Source: Actinomycetota bacterium (lineage in GTDB: Bacteria > Actinomycetota > Actinomycetes > Propionibacteriales > Propionibacteriaceae). From it: DNA of 64,000 bases. Below are positions 9,467 through 17,823 of this stretch, in pieces. Positions within the stretch are counted from its first letter, which is position 1. Every line of letters starts with the position of its first letter. The notes under the pieces were generated by a model. That model was given only the letters and a program-made list of their open reading frames with translations, was not told the DNA's origin and ran no database searches. Made by a program: the position numbers and the translations under genes. The DNA lies in contig JAIUOT010000062.1 of the NCBI GenBank assembly GCA_020161015.1, forward strand, positions 1 to 64,000, given 5' to 3'.

Positions 9467-10134
9467 CGACGGGTGAATCCGTGCGGCGGGCCCTTGTCGT
9501 GCGTGGCGGCTGGGAGGGCCACACCCCTGAGGCCTCCACCGACGAGTTCACCGGCTTCCTCGCCGCGTCCGGATTCGAGGTGATCGTCGAGGACTCCCTC
9601 GAGGCCTACGCCGACGCAGAACTGATGGGCTCGCTCTCCCTGATCGTCCAGTCCTGGACGCAGGGCGACATCCTGCTCGACGAGTTCCGCGGCCTGCGGG
9701 AGGCGATCACCAGCGGCGTCGGCTTCGCCGGCTGGCACGGCGGGGTGCTCGACGCCTTCCGCCAGACCGTCGAGTACAGCCAGATGCTCGGCGGGGTGTT
9801 CACCGCCCACCCGCACGGCATGGTTCCGTACCGGGTGACGTTCTCGGAGGAGGGCGCGGCCCACGCGCTCACCGCCGGGCTGCCCGACTTCGACATCACC
9901 TCCGAGCAGTACTGGGTGCTCTGCGACAGCCTGTCGACGGTGCTGGCAACGACCGACATCGTGCCGCGCCCGGGCGACCCGTGGCCCCGTCCGTACCGCG
10001 CCCCGGTCGCGTGGACCCGCCAGTGGGGCGCGGGCCGGATCTTCATCACCACCCTGGGCCACGGCGTGGACGACCTGCGCCACCCAACGCTCCACGAACT
10101 GATCACCCGGGGCATGCTCTGGGCGGCTCGCTGA
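9463..10134 (+). CDS. ThuA-like domain protein
   Basis: 223 residues from the ATG at 9463, which overlaps the ROK stop codon and lies behind AAGGAGAG; an upstream in-frame ATG at 9391 lies inside the ROK gene and lacks this site. The protein matches the ThuA (trehalose utilisation) class I glutamine amidotransferase-like fold: RALVVRGGWEGHTPE at the start, the GFAGWHGGVLDAF motif near 90 and the ending GRIFITTLGHG followed by GMLWAA. In rhizobia ThuA works with the Gfo/Idh/MocA protein ThuB on 3-keto-disaccharides. Here the matching oxidoreductase is in the divergent operon. Confidence 0.85.
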   Translation: MTTGESVRRALVVRGGWEGHTPEASTDEFTGFLAASGFEVIVEDSLEAYADAELMGSLSLIVQSWTQGDILLDEFRGLREAITSGVGFAGWHGGVLDAFRQTVEYSQMLGGVFTAHPHGMVPYRVTFSEEGAAHALTAGLPDFDITSEQYWVLCDSLSTVLATTDIVPRPGDPWPRPYRAPVAWTRQWGAGRIFITTLGHGVDDLRHPTLHELITRGMLWAAR

Positions 10135-10147
10135 CGAGGACGGCGCG

Positions 10148-10170
10148 GCACGGTCACGCCTGACCCGTGC
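10148..10170. terminator. Bidirectional hairpin between convergent genes
   Basis: GCACGGTCA pairs with TGACCCGTGC across a 4-nt loop (9 bp with one bulged base). It lies between the ThuA-like gene stop (10134) and the stop of the convergent small-protein gene (10198). No T-tract. Confidence 0.55.
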
Positions 10171-10197
10171 GTGCTCGCGGCGCATCCGACCGCTCCG

Positions 10198-10479
10198 TCA
10201 TCCTCCACGACGCCTCGGTGGCGTGGCCGTGGCCGGTGGCGGCGAGGTCGAGCACCCGGTCGAGGGGGCCGCGTCCACCCTCGCCACCGCGACCAGCGCG
10301 ATGCCGAGGTCCCGCAGCCCGGTGAGCAGGCCGTGCAGCTGCGCCTGGTCGGCCTCAGTGGCGCTCAGGGAGGTGGTGCCGTCAGGGTGGCGTTCCAGCG
10401 CCCACCCCCCGAGCCGGGCCGCGTGGTGGTCGTCCAGGTGCCCTTCGATGCGGACGGTGAAGCCGCCGCTCCCGCTCAT
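10198..10479 (-). CDS. Small conserved partner protein of a MalT-type regulator, copy A
   Basis: 93 residues from ATG 10479, which has GGAGG 6 nt upstream. No known domain recognised. The core (about residues 7-68) consists of FTVRIEGHLDD, an amphipathic stretch and LLTGLRDLGIALVAVARVD. It aligns over its whole length with the 72-residue protein at 24221-24439: a beta-strand start V-x-G-x-L, a variable middle, then RDLG(I/L) and a final beta strand. The compact beta-alpha-beta pattern recalls small regulatory or ACT-like folds, but this is inference. It is co-directional with the membrane gene (79-nt gap). The Pro-rich tail after residue 70 has no counterpart in copy B. Confidence 0.65.
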   Translation of the reverse strand: MSGSGGFTVRIEGHLDDHHAARLGGWALERHPDGTTSLSATEADQAQLHGLLTGLRDLGIALVAVARVDAAPSTGCSTSPPPATATPPRRRGG

Positions 10480-10558
10480 CGGAGGCCTCCCGTTCCCGTG
10501 AGGGCTGCGGCCCGCCGCATCCGCGGCCCGCACCGGTCGGTGCTCGCGGTCGGGATCA

Positions 10559-11227
10559 TCACACGGCCTGGGCGACCCGAACCGGCCGTCCCTCCGCCGG
10601 GGCGGACGCCCGGCGCCACGCCGACCAGCCCAGGCCCGTCAGCGCGATGCCGGTCGGGATCGCGAACGGACGGTTGAACGCCTCGGGCAGGACGGCCAGC
10701 GCGAGGGTGCTGATGGTGGCCACGGCCAGCAGCGCGCTCGCCCAGCGGGCGACGACGCTGGCGCGGAAGAGCGCGATGCCGAAGACCAGCCCACCGACCA
10801 TGTAGCCGATGCCGGAAAGGGTGAGCAGCACCTGGATGTTGCCGATGTCACCGGTCGGGGTGCCGCCCACAGCTGCGCTGAGCACGTCCTGCACGTAGCC
10901 GGGCGAGGTCCGCACGATCGCGGGGAGGACGTAGCCGGCGATGATCTCGACGCCGAACATGGCCAGGTAGCCGGCGCTGAACAGCAGGGAGCCGACCAGG
11001 CCCAGCACGCCCAGGCGACCCGCGTGCCTGGTGTACAGGGCGGCGACGCCGACGAGGACCAGCACCGTCATGACCGCCTTCAGGGTCTGCCGGACGAGGA
11101 ACTCCGCCGTGCCCACGAACTCCAGCGTCAGCGGGGGGTGGTTGATCTGGATGCCGATGAAGATGGCGCCCGCGGCGCCGAGGCAGGCTCCGGCGATCTG
11201 GCCGAGCCGGCGGTTCGAGAGGGTCAT
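10559..11227 (-). CDS. Six-helix integral membrane protein of module A
   Basis: 222 residues from ATG 11227 (AGGAG 8 nt upstream); an upstream in-frame extension lacks a ribosome site. About six hydrophobic segments: near 9-28, 50-67, 77-100, 120-150, 155-178 and 185-210. The arrangement resembles DUF4386-type membrane proteins that often sit beside LuxR regulators in actinobacteria, but no diagnostic motif is visible, so I call it unknown. It lies downstream of the giant regulator (120-nt gap containing a palindrome) and upstream of the small protein gene. It may be the regulatory target or the sensor partner of the regulator. Confidence 0.75.
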   Translation of the reverse strand: MTLSNRRLGQIAGACLGAAGAIFIGIQINHPPLTLEFVGTAEFLVRQTLKAVMTVLVLVGVAALYTRHAGRLGVLGLVGSLLFSAGYLAMFGVEIIAGYVLPAIVRTSPGYVQDVLSAAVGGTPTGDIGNIQVLLTLSGIGYMVGGLVFGIALFRASVVARWASALLAVATISTLALAVLPEAFNRPFAIPTGIALTGLGWSAWRRASAPAEGRPVRVAQAV

Positions 11228-11300
11228 GGTGTCGCTCCTGGTGTGGGTCTCCGTCCGGACGGGCGTCCGTGATGCCAGGGACGCTAGGGCCGCAGGTGGT

Positions 11301-11324
11301 GAGTCCACATCGCCAGATGATGTG
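11301..11324 (-). promoter_or_regulatory. Candidate LuxR operator shared with module B (copy A)
   Basis: On the minus strand CATCTGGCGATG (11319-11308) is followed by TGGACTCAC. The half-sites CATC/GATG are palindromic, and a wider pair CACATC/GATGTG spans 11306-11324. A -10-like TAGCGT follows about 20 nt downstream, ahead of the membrane gene. The same arrangement, CATCGGGGGATG then GAGTCAC, occurs at 24496-24514 in the paralogous module. Confidence 0.45.
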
Positions 11325-11347
11325 ATCGCCGGTGGTGAGGCTGCTGC

Positions 11348-14104
11348 CTAGAGGAGCCCGCGTTCACGGGCGCGGCTCACCGCGGCGCGCCGCGTCCTCA
11401 CGTCGAGCTTGGTGAAGATGTGCCGGGTGTGGGTGCGCAGGGTGTTGATGGAGACGAACAGGTGCGACGCGATCTCGGGCCCGCTGAGGTCGCTCGCCAG
11501 CAGCCGGAGGACGTCCAGCTCCCGTTCGCTGAGCGGTTCGCCCGGCAGGCCCAGGCGCAGGTCGGGCAGCCCGGCCCCGGTGCGGCCGAGGAGGTGCCGG
11601 GCCAGTGCGGCCGCGGGTTCCTTCGACGCTGAGACGCCGGCGAGGAGCGCGCCCATCGCGGCACCCTCGTCGAGGAACAGCCGCACGTAGCCGGCGGGAG
11701 CGCCGTCGGCCAGGGCCTGTGCGAGGGACGCCTGCGCGCGCCGCTGTTCGCCGAGCGCCTGCAGGGCCAGCGCCCGCACCATCCGTGCCTCCACCAGGCT
11801 CCCCCACCGGCCCGCCGATTCCGCCGCGGCGACGACGGCGTCCAGGACGGTGAGCACCCGGCGCAGCCCCGCGTCCGCCCCGGAGACGCCGGATCGCTGC
11901 TCCGCGACCACCAGCCGCGCCAGGGTCAGGAGGTCGTACTCGCTGAGGTACGCCGCGGGGTCGGCATCGGCGACCCCTCTCTCGGCCGCCCACTCCCGCG
12001 CCTCGCGGAGACGTCCGGCCGCGATCAGCAGCCGCGCCCGTGCGGCCGGCAGCGGCCGCGTGTCGGGGAAGAACCCCGGAAGGTACAGCCGCTCGGCGGC
12101 GGCGAGTTCCTCCAGCGCAGCTTCGACGTCACCGCCGGCCCGCAGCAGGCCGGCCCGCACCGCGTGCCAGCGGAACCGGTTCTCCTGCAGGGAGGCCGCT
12201 TCGCCGAGGTCACGGGCCTCCGCCAGGTGCCGCGCCGCCGCGTCCAGCTCGCCCTGCTCGCGGAGCACATCTGCCAGGCCGACGTGGAGGTCGCCGACCA
12301 CCATCGCGCCCGCCGCCGGGTTCCGCTCGGCGTCCGCGAGCGCCCGCTCGTAGAGCTGCCGGGCCTCGAGCGGACGGCCGTTCGCGAGGGCCATGTCGGC
12401 CAGGACGACCGTGGTGCCGAGCCCGTCGCTGAGGCTCCCCGCGGCGACGAGGTGGTCGACGGCGCCCCGGAAGGTCTCGATCGCCACGCCCAGCTCGCCC
12501 CCGGCCCAGGCGGCGAGCCCGAGGAAGCCGGCCGCGGCTCCCTGGACGAAGTGGTCGCCCGGTTCCGCGAGCGCCTGTGCGGCCCGCGCCTGCCGGACGG
12601 TCCCGGCCACGTCGCCGGCTGCCTGCGCCAGCGCGGCCCGGTAGACCGCGATGCTCGCGGGCGCTGTGCGGCGCTCGTCGTCACGGGCGGCCGCGAGGTC
12701 GTCGGGCACCGGGGAGCCCGCGTCCGGGGGCGGGGTGGGCTCGAGGAGGACGGCTTCGGCGACCTCCAGCCACTCACCCGCAGCGGGCAGGTCGCCGGCG
12801 ACGAGCATCTGCCAGGCGCGGGCCGTGGCCAGGACCGGACGGCGCCGCGCGGCGTCGTCCGGCAGGCCGCTCACCAGGCGGAGCAACGTCCGGTCGCGGC
12901 GGCGCCGCCGCAGCCCGGGAAGCGCGTACTCCACGAGCTCGGCCACCCACTCGGGCTCGCCACCGGCGCTCGCGTGGGCCAGGGCGTCCTCGAGCAGGCC
13001 CTGCGACGCGTACCAGCGGCTCGCCGCCAGGTGCAGGGCGGGCACCGCGTCCGGGCGCTCGGCGGCGAGGCGGGCCCGGACGGCCTCGGCGAACAGCTGG
13101 TGGTAGCGGAACCAGCGGCGGTCGTCGTCGAGCGCGGTGAGGAACACGTTCGCCGTCTCGAGCTGAACGAGCCGTTGCTGCCCCCCGCCCGTGCCGGTGA
13201 CCGCCTCGCACAGGGGCCCGCTCAGGCGTTCGAGCACAGAGGTGAGCAGCAGGAACTCGCGGGCGTCGGCGGGCTGCGTGTCGAGCACCTCCTCCACCAG
13301 GTAGTCGAGGACGAACCGGTGGCTCCCGGTGAAGTCTTTGACGAAGCCGTCGACCGCCGCTGCGCCGGAGGCGGTGCGCGAGCGCGCCGACAGCGCCGCC
13401 AGTTGCAGGCCGGCCAGCCAGCCCTCGGTCCTGGCGGTCAGCGCCGTCACCTGCGCGGTGTCGAGGTCGAGCTCCATCACCGTCCGCAGGAACGCCTCCG
13501 ACTCCTCGGTGGTGAGGCGCAGGTCGGCCACGCGGACCTCGACCAGCTCGCCTCTGGCCCGCATCCGCGTGAGCGGGAGCGGCGGGTCGGCCCGGGTCGT
13601 CGCCGCCACCACGACGTGGGGAGGCAGGTTCTCCAGCAGGAACGTGACGGCCTCGTGGACGGCCGGGCCCGCCGCACGGTGGAGGTCGTCGAGGGCGATC
13701 ACGGTCCTGCCGGCGAGGGCGTCGAGGTCATTGACGATGCTGACCAGCACGTCCTCGGACGGCACCGGCCGATCGGAATCGAGCAACGCCCCTGCCTCGA
13801 CGGCGACGCCGTCCGCGGCCACGGCGAGCGCGGCCACCAGACCGGAGAGGAACTGGGTCACGTCCGCGTCCGACTCGTCGAGGGTCAGCCAGGCGACCCG
13901 GGTGCCGGCCTCTCCGGCCACGTCCACCCCGGCGGCCTCTGCCAGCCACTGGGAGAGCAGGGTGGTCTTGCCGAACCCCGGCGGAGCGGCGAGCAGTACC
14001 AGCCGGGGCAGGGGGCCCGGTGCGAGGAAGGGGTTCGCCAGGCGCGCGCGGGCCACGAGGGTCCGGCGCGGGAGCGGGACCCGCAGCTTGGCACCCGGCG
14101 GCAT
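11348..14104 (-). CDS. MalT/LAL-type LuxR family transcriptional regulator, copy A
   Basis: 918 residues, the size class of large ATP-binding LuxR (LAL) regulators. Walker A APPGFGKTT lies at 40-48 and Walker B VIALDDLH near 140. A long TPR-like helical array follows (about 330-830, many A/L/E-rich 35-residue units). The C-terminal LuxR helix-turn-helix reads LSERELDVLRLLASDLSG and ends in the usual RTRRAAVSRARERGL. The start ATG 14104 lacks a clear ribosome site; a GTG six bases upstream is possible. MalT-type proteins bind ATP and a small inducer, then activate promoters. The likely targets are the two genes downstream. It lies 88 nt after the Hyf-like cluster on the same strand, so readthrough is possible. 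Confidence 0.9.
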   Translation of the reverse strand: MPPGAKLRVPLPRRTLVARARLANPFLAPGPLPRLVLLAAPPGFGKTTLLSQWLAEAAGVDVAGEAGTRVAWLTLDESDADVTQFLSGLVAALAVAADGVAVEAGALLDSDRPVPSEDVLVSIVNDLDALAGRTVIALDDLHRAAGPAVHEAVTFLLENLPPHVVVAATTRADPPLPLTRMRARGELVEVRVADLRLTTEESEAFLRTVMELDLDTAQVTALTARTEGWLAGLQLAALSARSRTASGAAAVDGFVKDFTGSHRFVLDYLVEEVLDTQPADAREFLLLTSVLERLSGPLCEAVTGTGGGQQRLVQLETANVFLTALDDDRRWFRYHQLFAEAVRARLAAERPDAVPALHLAASRWYASQGLLEDALAHASAGGEPEWVAELVEYALPGLRRRRRDRTLLRLVSGLPDDAARRRPVLATARAWQMLVAGDLPAAGEWLEVAEAVLLEPTPPPDAGSPVPDDLAAARDDERRTAPASIAVYRAALAQAAGDVAGTVRQARAAQALAEPGDHFVQGAAAGFLGLAAWAGGELGVAIETFRGAVDHLVAAGSLSDGLGTTVVLADMALANGRPLEARQLYERALADAERNPAAGAMVVGDLHVGLADVLREQGELDAAARHLAEARDLGEAASLQENRFRWHAVRAGLLRAGGDVEAALEELAAAERLYLPGFFPDTRPLPAARARLLIAAGRLREAREWAAERGVADADPAAYLSEYDLLTLARLVVAEQRSGVSGADAGLRRVLTVLDAVVAAAESAGRWGSLVEARMVRALALQALGEQRRAQASLAQALADGAPAGYVRLFLDEGAAMGALLAGVSASKEPAAALARHLLGRTGAGLPDLRLGLPGEPLSERELDVLRLLASDLSGPEIASHLFVSINTLRTHTRHIFTKLDVRTRRAAVSRARERGLL

Positions 14105-14192
14105 GGCCACACGGTAGCGGCCGGACGGGTCGCCCGGCACGCCCCGACCCACCGGTGCCGGCCCTCTGGCCCGTGCGCGGGGAAGCCGATTC

Positions 14193-15692
14193 CTACAGGT
14201 CGTTGCCCGCGTAGGACATGTTGAAGCTCTTGTTGGCCAGCGGGAAGTCGGGGACGATCGTGTCGGCGAGGGCGACCCCCAGCGCCGGCCAGGTGCTGAA
14301 CGACGGGTCGACCACCTTCACCCTTGCCAGGTGCCCCGCGCCGTCCACCTCGACCCGGTGCACCAGCGTGCCCCGCCAGGCCTCGACGACGCCGAGCCCC
14401 GCCCCCGGGCCGGCCGAACCCGAGGACGCCGGCTGCAGCCCGGATTCGCCGATCCGCGCCGCGAGGTCCGCCACCAGTCCGGCCGACACGGCGACCTCGC
14501 CGACGCGCACGTCGAACCGCGCCCGGACGTCGCCGCTGACGGCCGTCACCGCACGGAAGCCCGGCCCCAGGTCGACGAAGGGCTGGTCGGTCCGCGCATC
14601 GACCTCGACACCGGACGCCCGCGCGACATACCCCAGCACGCCCATGCTCCGTGCGCTCGCCGCGGGCAGGACGGCCGTCGTGTCCAGCCGGTTGGCCACC
14701 ATCGGGTGGCTGGTCGAGATCTCGGCCAGTTCGGCCACCTCGCCCGCGACGGAGGCCACCAGGGCGACGTCGGGCGCGGCGAGCAGGTCGGCCCCGCCGA
14801 TCCGGATCGCCCCGCGGAGGAGCCGGTGGCCGGTGAGCCGGGCATTGTGCCTCAGCAGGGCCTCGCGCAGGCGCCCGGCGTGCTGGTTCACGATGCCGAA
14901 GCCGGTGTCGTTGACGATCGCGCCGAGGTCGTTGACGTGGTTGTAGAGCCGCTCGCACTCCAGCAGCAGCGCCCGCACGAGCCGGTCGCGCTCGGGCACC
15001 TCGACGCCGAGGGCGTCCTCGACCGCCATCGCGTACGCGAGGCTGTGCCCGATCGCGGTGTCACCGCTGATGCGCTCGGCCAGGGGGAGCCCGTCCGCCA
15101 CCGCCCGTCCCTCGAACAGCTTCTCCACCCCGCGGTGCACGAAGTACAGGCGCTGGTACATCCGGACGATGGTCTCCCCGACCACGGAGAACCGGAAGTG
15201 GCCCGGTTCGATCAGCCCGGCGTGCACCGGACCCACCGGGATCTCGTAGACGCCCTTTCCGGTCACCTCGTCGAACGGGAAGCCCGCGCTGCCACCGAAG
15301 TCGGGCGCCGGGTCGGCGTCACTGAGCATCGGGTGGTAGCTGGTCGGCCAGTGCCCGTGCCGCACCAGCCGGTACGGCTGGGGGTGCTCGCGGGGGACGA
15401 TCCCGTAGAGGTCGCGCATCTCGCGCTCGAATCGTCCGGCGGGGTAGGAGACGCCGGCGAGGGTGGGCAGCCAGGCGTCGTCGCGCGGCACCTCGACGAC
15501 CACCTCGACGCGCTCCCCCGCCCGTCCGAGCAGCACGTGGACGACCCGGAAGCGCGCAGGTCCGCCGACGGGACGGTCCTCGTGCGCGGCCACCAGGGCG
15601 AGGCGGAAACCGCGGTCGAGCACGGCGGCGACGGTGGCGACCAGGGCGTCCCGGCCGACCGCCAGCACCTCCGGGGCGTGGAGCCGGCTCAT
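14193..15692 (-). CDS. HyfG/HycE-like large subunit, NuoC-NuoD fusion lacking NiFe ligands
   Basis: 499 residues. Residues 1-130 are NuoC-like, ending in GRFEREMRDLYGI; the rest is NuoD/hydrogenase large-subunit-like, with GPVHAGLIEPGHFRF near 175 and HRGVEKLFEG near 210. True [NiFe] enzymes have CxxC at the next motif and DPCxxC at the C-terminus. Here these positions read RISGDTAIGHS and DPSFSTWP, and the whole protein has a single cysteine (in LLECER). It therefore cannot bind a nickel-iron centre. The layout matches M. tuberculosis Rv0087 and the energy-converting hydrogenase-related (Ehr) complexes. It probably acts as the peripheral arm coupling an unknown electron transfer to the membrane arm. 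Its ATG overlaps the preceding stop (ATGA). Confidence 0.9.
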   Translation of the reverse strand: MSRLHAPEVLAVGRDALVATVAAVLDRGFRLALVAAHEDRPVGGPARFRVVHVLLGRAGERVEVVVEVPRDDAWLPTLAGVSYPAGRFEREMRDLYGIVPREHPQPYRLVRHGHWPTSYHPMLSDADPAPDFGGSAGFPFDEVTGKGVYEIPVGPVHAGLIEPGHFRFSVVGETIVRMYQRLYFVHRGVEKLFEGRAVADGLPLAERISGDTAIGHSLAYAMAVEDALGVEVPERDRLVRALLLECERLYNHVNDLGAIVNDTGFGIVNQHAGRLREALLRHNARLTGHRLLRGAIRIGGADLLAAPDVALVASVAGEVAELAEISTSHPMVANRLDTTAVLPAASARSMGVLGYVARASGVEVDARTDQPFVDLGPGFRAVTAVSGDVRARFDVRVGEVAVSAGLVADLAARIGESGLQPASSGSAGPGAGLGVVEAWRGTLVHRVEVDGAGHLARVKVVDPSFSTWPALGVALADTIVPDFPLANKSFNMSYAGNDL

Positions 15693-17152
15693 CGGACGCC
15701 TCCGAGGGCAGCGACCGCGGCCAGCAGCGGTCCGGAGAGCGGCCAGGCCGCGAACCCGAGGACGGCGGCTGCGGCCAGCGCGATGCCGATCGGCACCTGC
15801 CGGAACCGGGCGGGACGGTCGGGTGGGGCGGACGACGTCCGGGCCGCGTCGCGGTCGGCCTCGGCCCCGACGGTCATCGCCAGCACGTGGCGGACGACGC
15901 CGGCGAACACCACCAGGAGGAGCGCGCAGGCCACGAGCATCTGCCAGCCGAGGCCGCGCTGGAAGCCGGCGATGATGATCGCCACCTCGGTGAAGAACGT
16001 GACGAACGGCGGGAACCCGAGCAGCCCGGCGGCGCCCAGCAGGAAGGGGCCGCCCAGGTCGGGCCGGCGCCGCAGCAGGTTGCGGACGTCGGCGATGTGG
16101 TGACTGCCGGCGAACCCGAGGATCCGCCCGGCGAGCACGAACATCGACGACTTGATCAGCCCGTGGCCCAGCATGTGCAGCAGGAGCGCGGCGATCGCGA
16201 ACGGCCCGCCGGCGGCGGCGCCCAGCGCGAGCAGGCCCATGTGCTCGATGCTGCTGTAGGCGAGCAGCCGCTTGAAGTCCTTCTGGGTGATCACCAGCCC
16301 GGCCGTCACCGCCAGCGACAGCAGCCCTGCCGCGGTCAGCAGGCCGCGCATCAGTTCCGGCCCGAGGGCGGCGTCCCCGATCGCCTGCACGCGCAGGACA
16401 GCGTAGAAGGCCACCGAGAGCAGCACGCCCGACATCAGCCCGCTGACCGTCGACGGCGCCTGGCTGTGCGCGTCCGGCAGCCAGGAGTGCGTGGGCGCCA
16501 GGCCCGCCTTCGTCGCGAACCCGAGGACGGCCAGTGCGGCACCGGCCCGGGTGAGCGCCGGGTCGAGGCTCGCGGCGTGGGCGACCAGCACCGTCCACGA
16601 CAGGGACGGTTCGCCGGTGCCGTGGCTCGCCGCCGACAGCAGGACGATCCCGAGGAACGCGATCGCGACGCCCACCGAGCCGAGGACGACGTACTTCCAG
16701 GCCGCCTCCAGCGCGCCGCGTCCACCCCGCGCGCCCACCAGGAAGGCGGTGGTGATGGTGGTGAGCTCGATCGCCACCCACATCAGCCCGACGTTGTCGG
16801 CGACCACGGCGAGGCTCATCGCGGAGAGGAAGAGGCACAGCAGCGTGGCGAAGGCGCCGATGTTGCGACCCTGGTGCGTCCGGTGCGGGATCCCTCCCCA
16901 CAGGGCGACGACCGCCACCGCTCCCACCACGGCCAGCATCCAGGCGCTCAGGGCGTCGACGCGCAGCAGCCCGTCCGCCGCCGTCAGCGGCCCGGTCGAG
17001 CCGACCACGGCGACCAGTGCCACGCCCACGCCGAGCAGGACCGCGGCGGCGCTGACCGGCAGCCACAGCGTCCAGCCGCTGCGCCGACGCAGGGCGCTCG
17101 CCGCCCCCAGCAGCAGCGGGAGGACCACGGGAATCCAGATGAGGACGGCCAT
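15689..17152 (-). CDS. HyfF-like proton-translocating antiporter-type subunit
   Basis: 487 residues, multi-spanning, of the NuoL/M/N (Mrp antiporter) family. The hallmark segment TKAGLAPTHSWLPDAHSQAP near residue 220 contains the channel lysine and histidine, and ITQKDFKRLLAYSSIEHMG near 300 is the conserved broken-helix region. It corresponds to HyfF/Rv0086 by order and size. ATG 17152 overlaps the HyfE stop by one base (TGATG). It sits in the membrane arm and should pump or conduct protons or sodium ions. Confidence 0.9.
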   Translation of the reverse strand: MAVLIWIPVVLPLLLGAASALRRRSGWTLWLPVSAAAVLLGVGVALVAVVGSTGPLTAADGLLRVDALSAWMLAVVGAVAVVALWGGIPHRTHQGRNIGAFATLLCLFLSAMSLAVVADNVGLMWVAIELTTITTAFLVGARGGRGALEAAWKYVVLGSVGVAIAFLGIVLLSAASHGTGEPSLSWTVLVAHAASLDPALTRAGAALAVLGFATKAGLAPTHSWLPDAHSQAPSTVSGLMSGVLLSVAFYAVLRVQAIGDAALGPELMRGLLTAAGLLSLAVTAGLVITQKDFKRLLAYSSIEHMGLLALGAAAGGPFAIAALLLHMLGHGLIKSSMFVLAGRILGFAGSHHIADVRNLLRRRPDLGGPFLLGAAGLLGFPPFVTFFTEVAIIIAGFQRGLGWQMLVACALLLVVFAGVVRHVLAMTVGAEADRDAARTSSAPPDRPARFRQVPIGIALAAAAVLGFAAWPLSGPLLAAVAALGGVR

Positions 17153-17811
17153 CAGTCGTGCAACTCCCTCAGCTCGGGCACGTCGATGTGGCCCTGTTCG
17201 GCCTGCATCCGCACCAGCAGGGCACCGAGGATCAGGACCACGAGGAGGACGTCCAGCGTCGCCCCGAGCTCGACCACCAGCGGCAGCCCTCCGGAGATCA
17301 GGAACGAGACCGTCGCGATGCCGTTGTCGAGCATCAGGAAGCCGACCAGCTGGGTGATCGCCGACCCCCGGATCAGCAGCTGCCAGAATCCGAGCAGGAT
17401 CAGCGAGAAGCCGACCGGGACGGCGCGCAGGGCCGGGTCGGCAGCCTCGCCCACCAGCGGACCGCTGACGGCGTAGGCCAGCACGGTCAGGCCGGCCGCT
17501 CCGATGAGCTCGACGGCAGGCTTGGCCAGCGCGGCGTTGTCCCTCGTGGCACCGGCGCGGCGGGCGCCGCGGGCCATCGCCCAGGGCAGCACCCCCGCCT
17601 TCACCACGAGCACGAGGGCCGCGACGAGCGGCGCCGTCGGCTCCCCCGCCCGGACGCCGACGGTCAGCACCAGCCCGGCGAGCGCGACCCCCTGGACCAC
17701 GAGCAGCCCGATCGCGCGGATGATCGTCCGGCCCCACACCTGGAGGACGGCGGTGAGCAGCAGCAGGCCGGTGGTGGTGGCCAGCAGTTGCTGGTACAGC
17801 TGTGTGGACAT
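17152..17811 (-). CDS. HyfE-like membrane subunit (NuoK-related)
   Basis: 219 residues with about six or seven hydrophobic helices; size and place match HyfE/Rv0085 (HycP). The second half, around LVGFLMLDNGIATVSFLI, is the NuoK-like part carrying a membrane-embedded acidic residue. The ATG has GGAGG a few bases upstream and lies 12 nt after the HyfC stop; the stop overlaps the start of the HyfF gene. It would link the membrane-anchor and antiporter-like subunits. Confidence 0.85.
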   Translation of the reverse strand: MSTQLYQQLLATTTGLLLLTAVLQVWGRTIIRAIGLLVVQGVALAGLVLTVGVRAGEPTAPLVAALVLVVKAGVLPWAMARGARRAGATRDNAALAKPAVELIGAAGLTVLAYAVSGPLVGEAADPALRAVPVGFSLILLGFWQLLIRGSAITQLVGFLMLDNGIATVSFLISGGLPLVVELGATLDVLLVVLILGALLVRMQAEQGHIDVPELRELHD

Positions 17812-17823
17812 CGGCGGCCTCCT

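Noticed and set aside
12164-14224. 686-codon plus-strand frame opposite the MalT-type regulator
   Set aside because: Low-complexity Arg/Gly/Val translation; the opposite strand has Walker A, Walker B and LuxR motifs.
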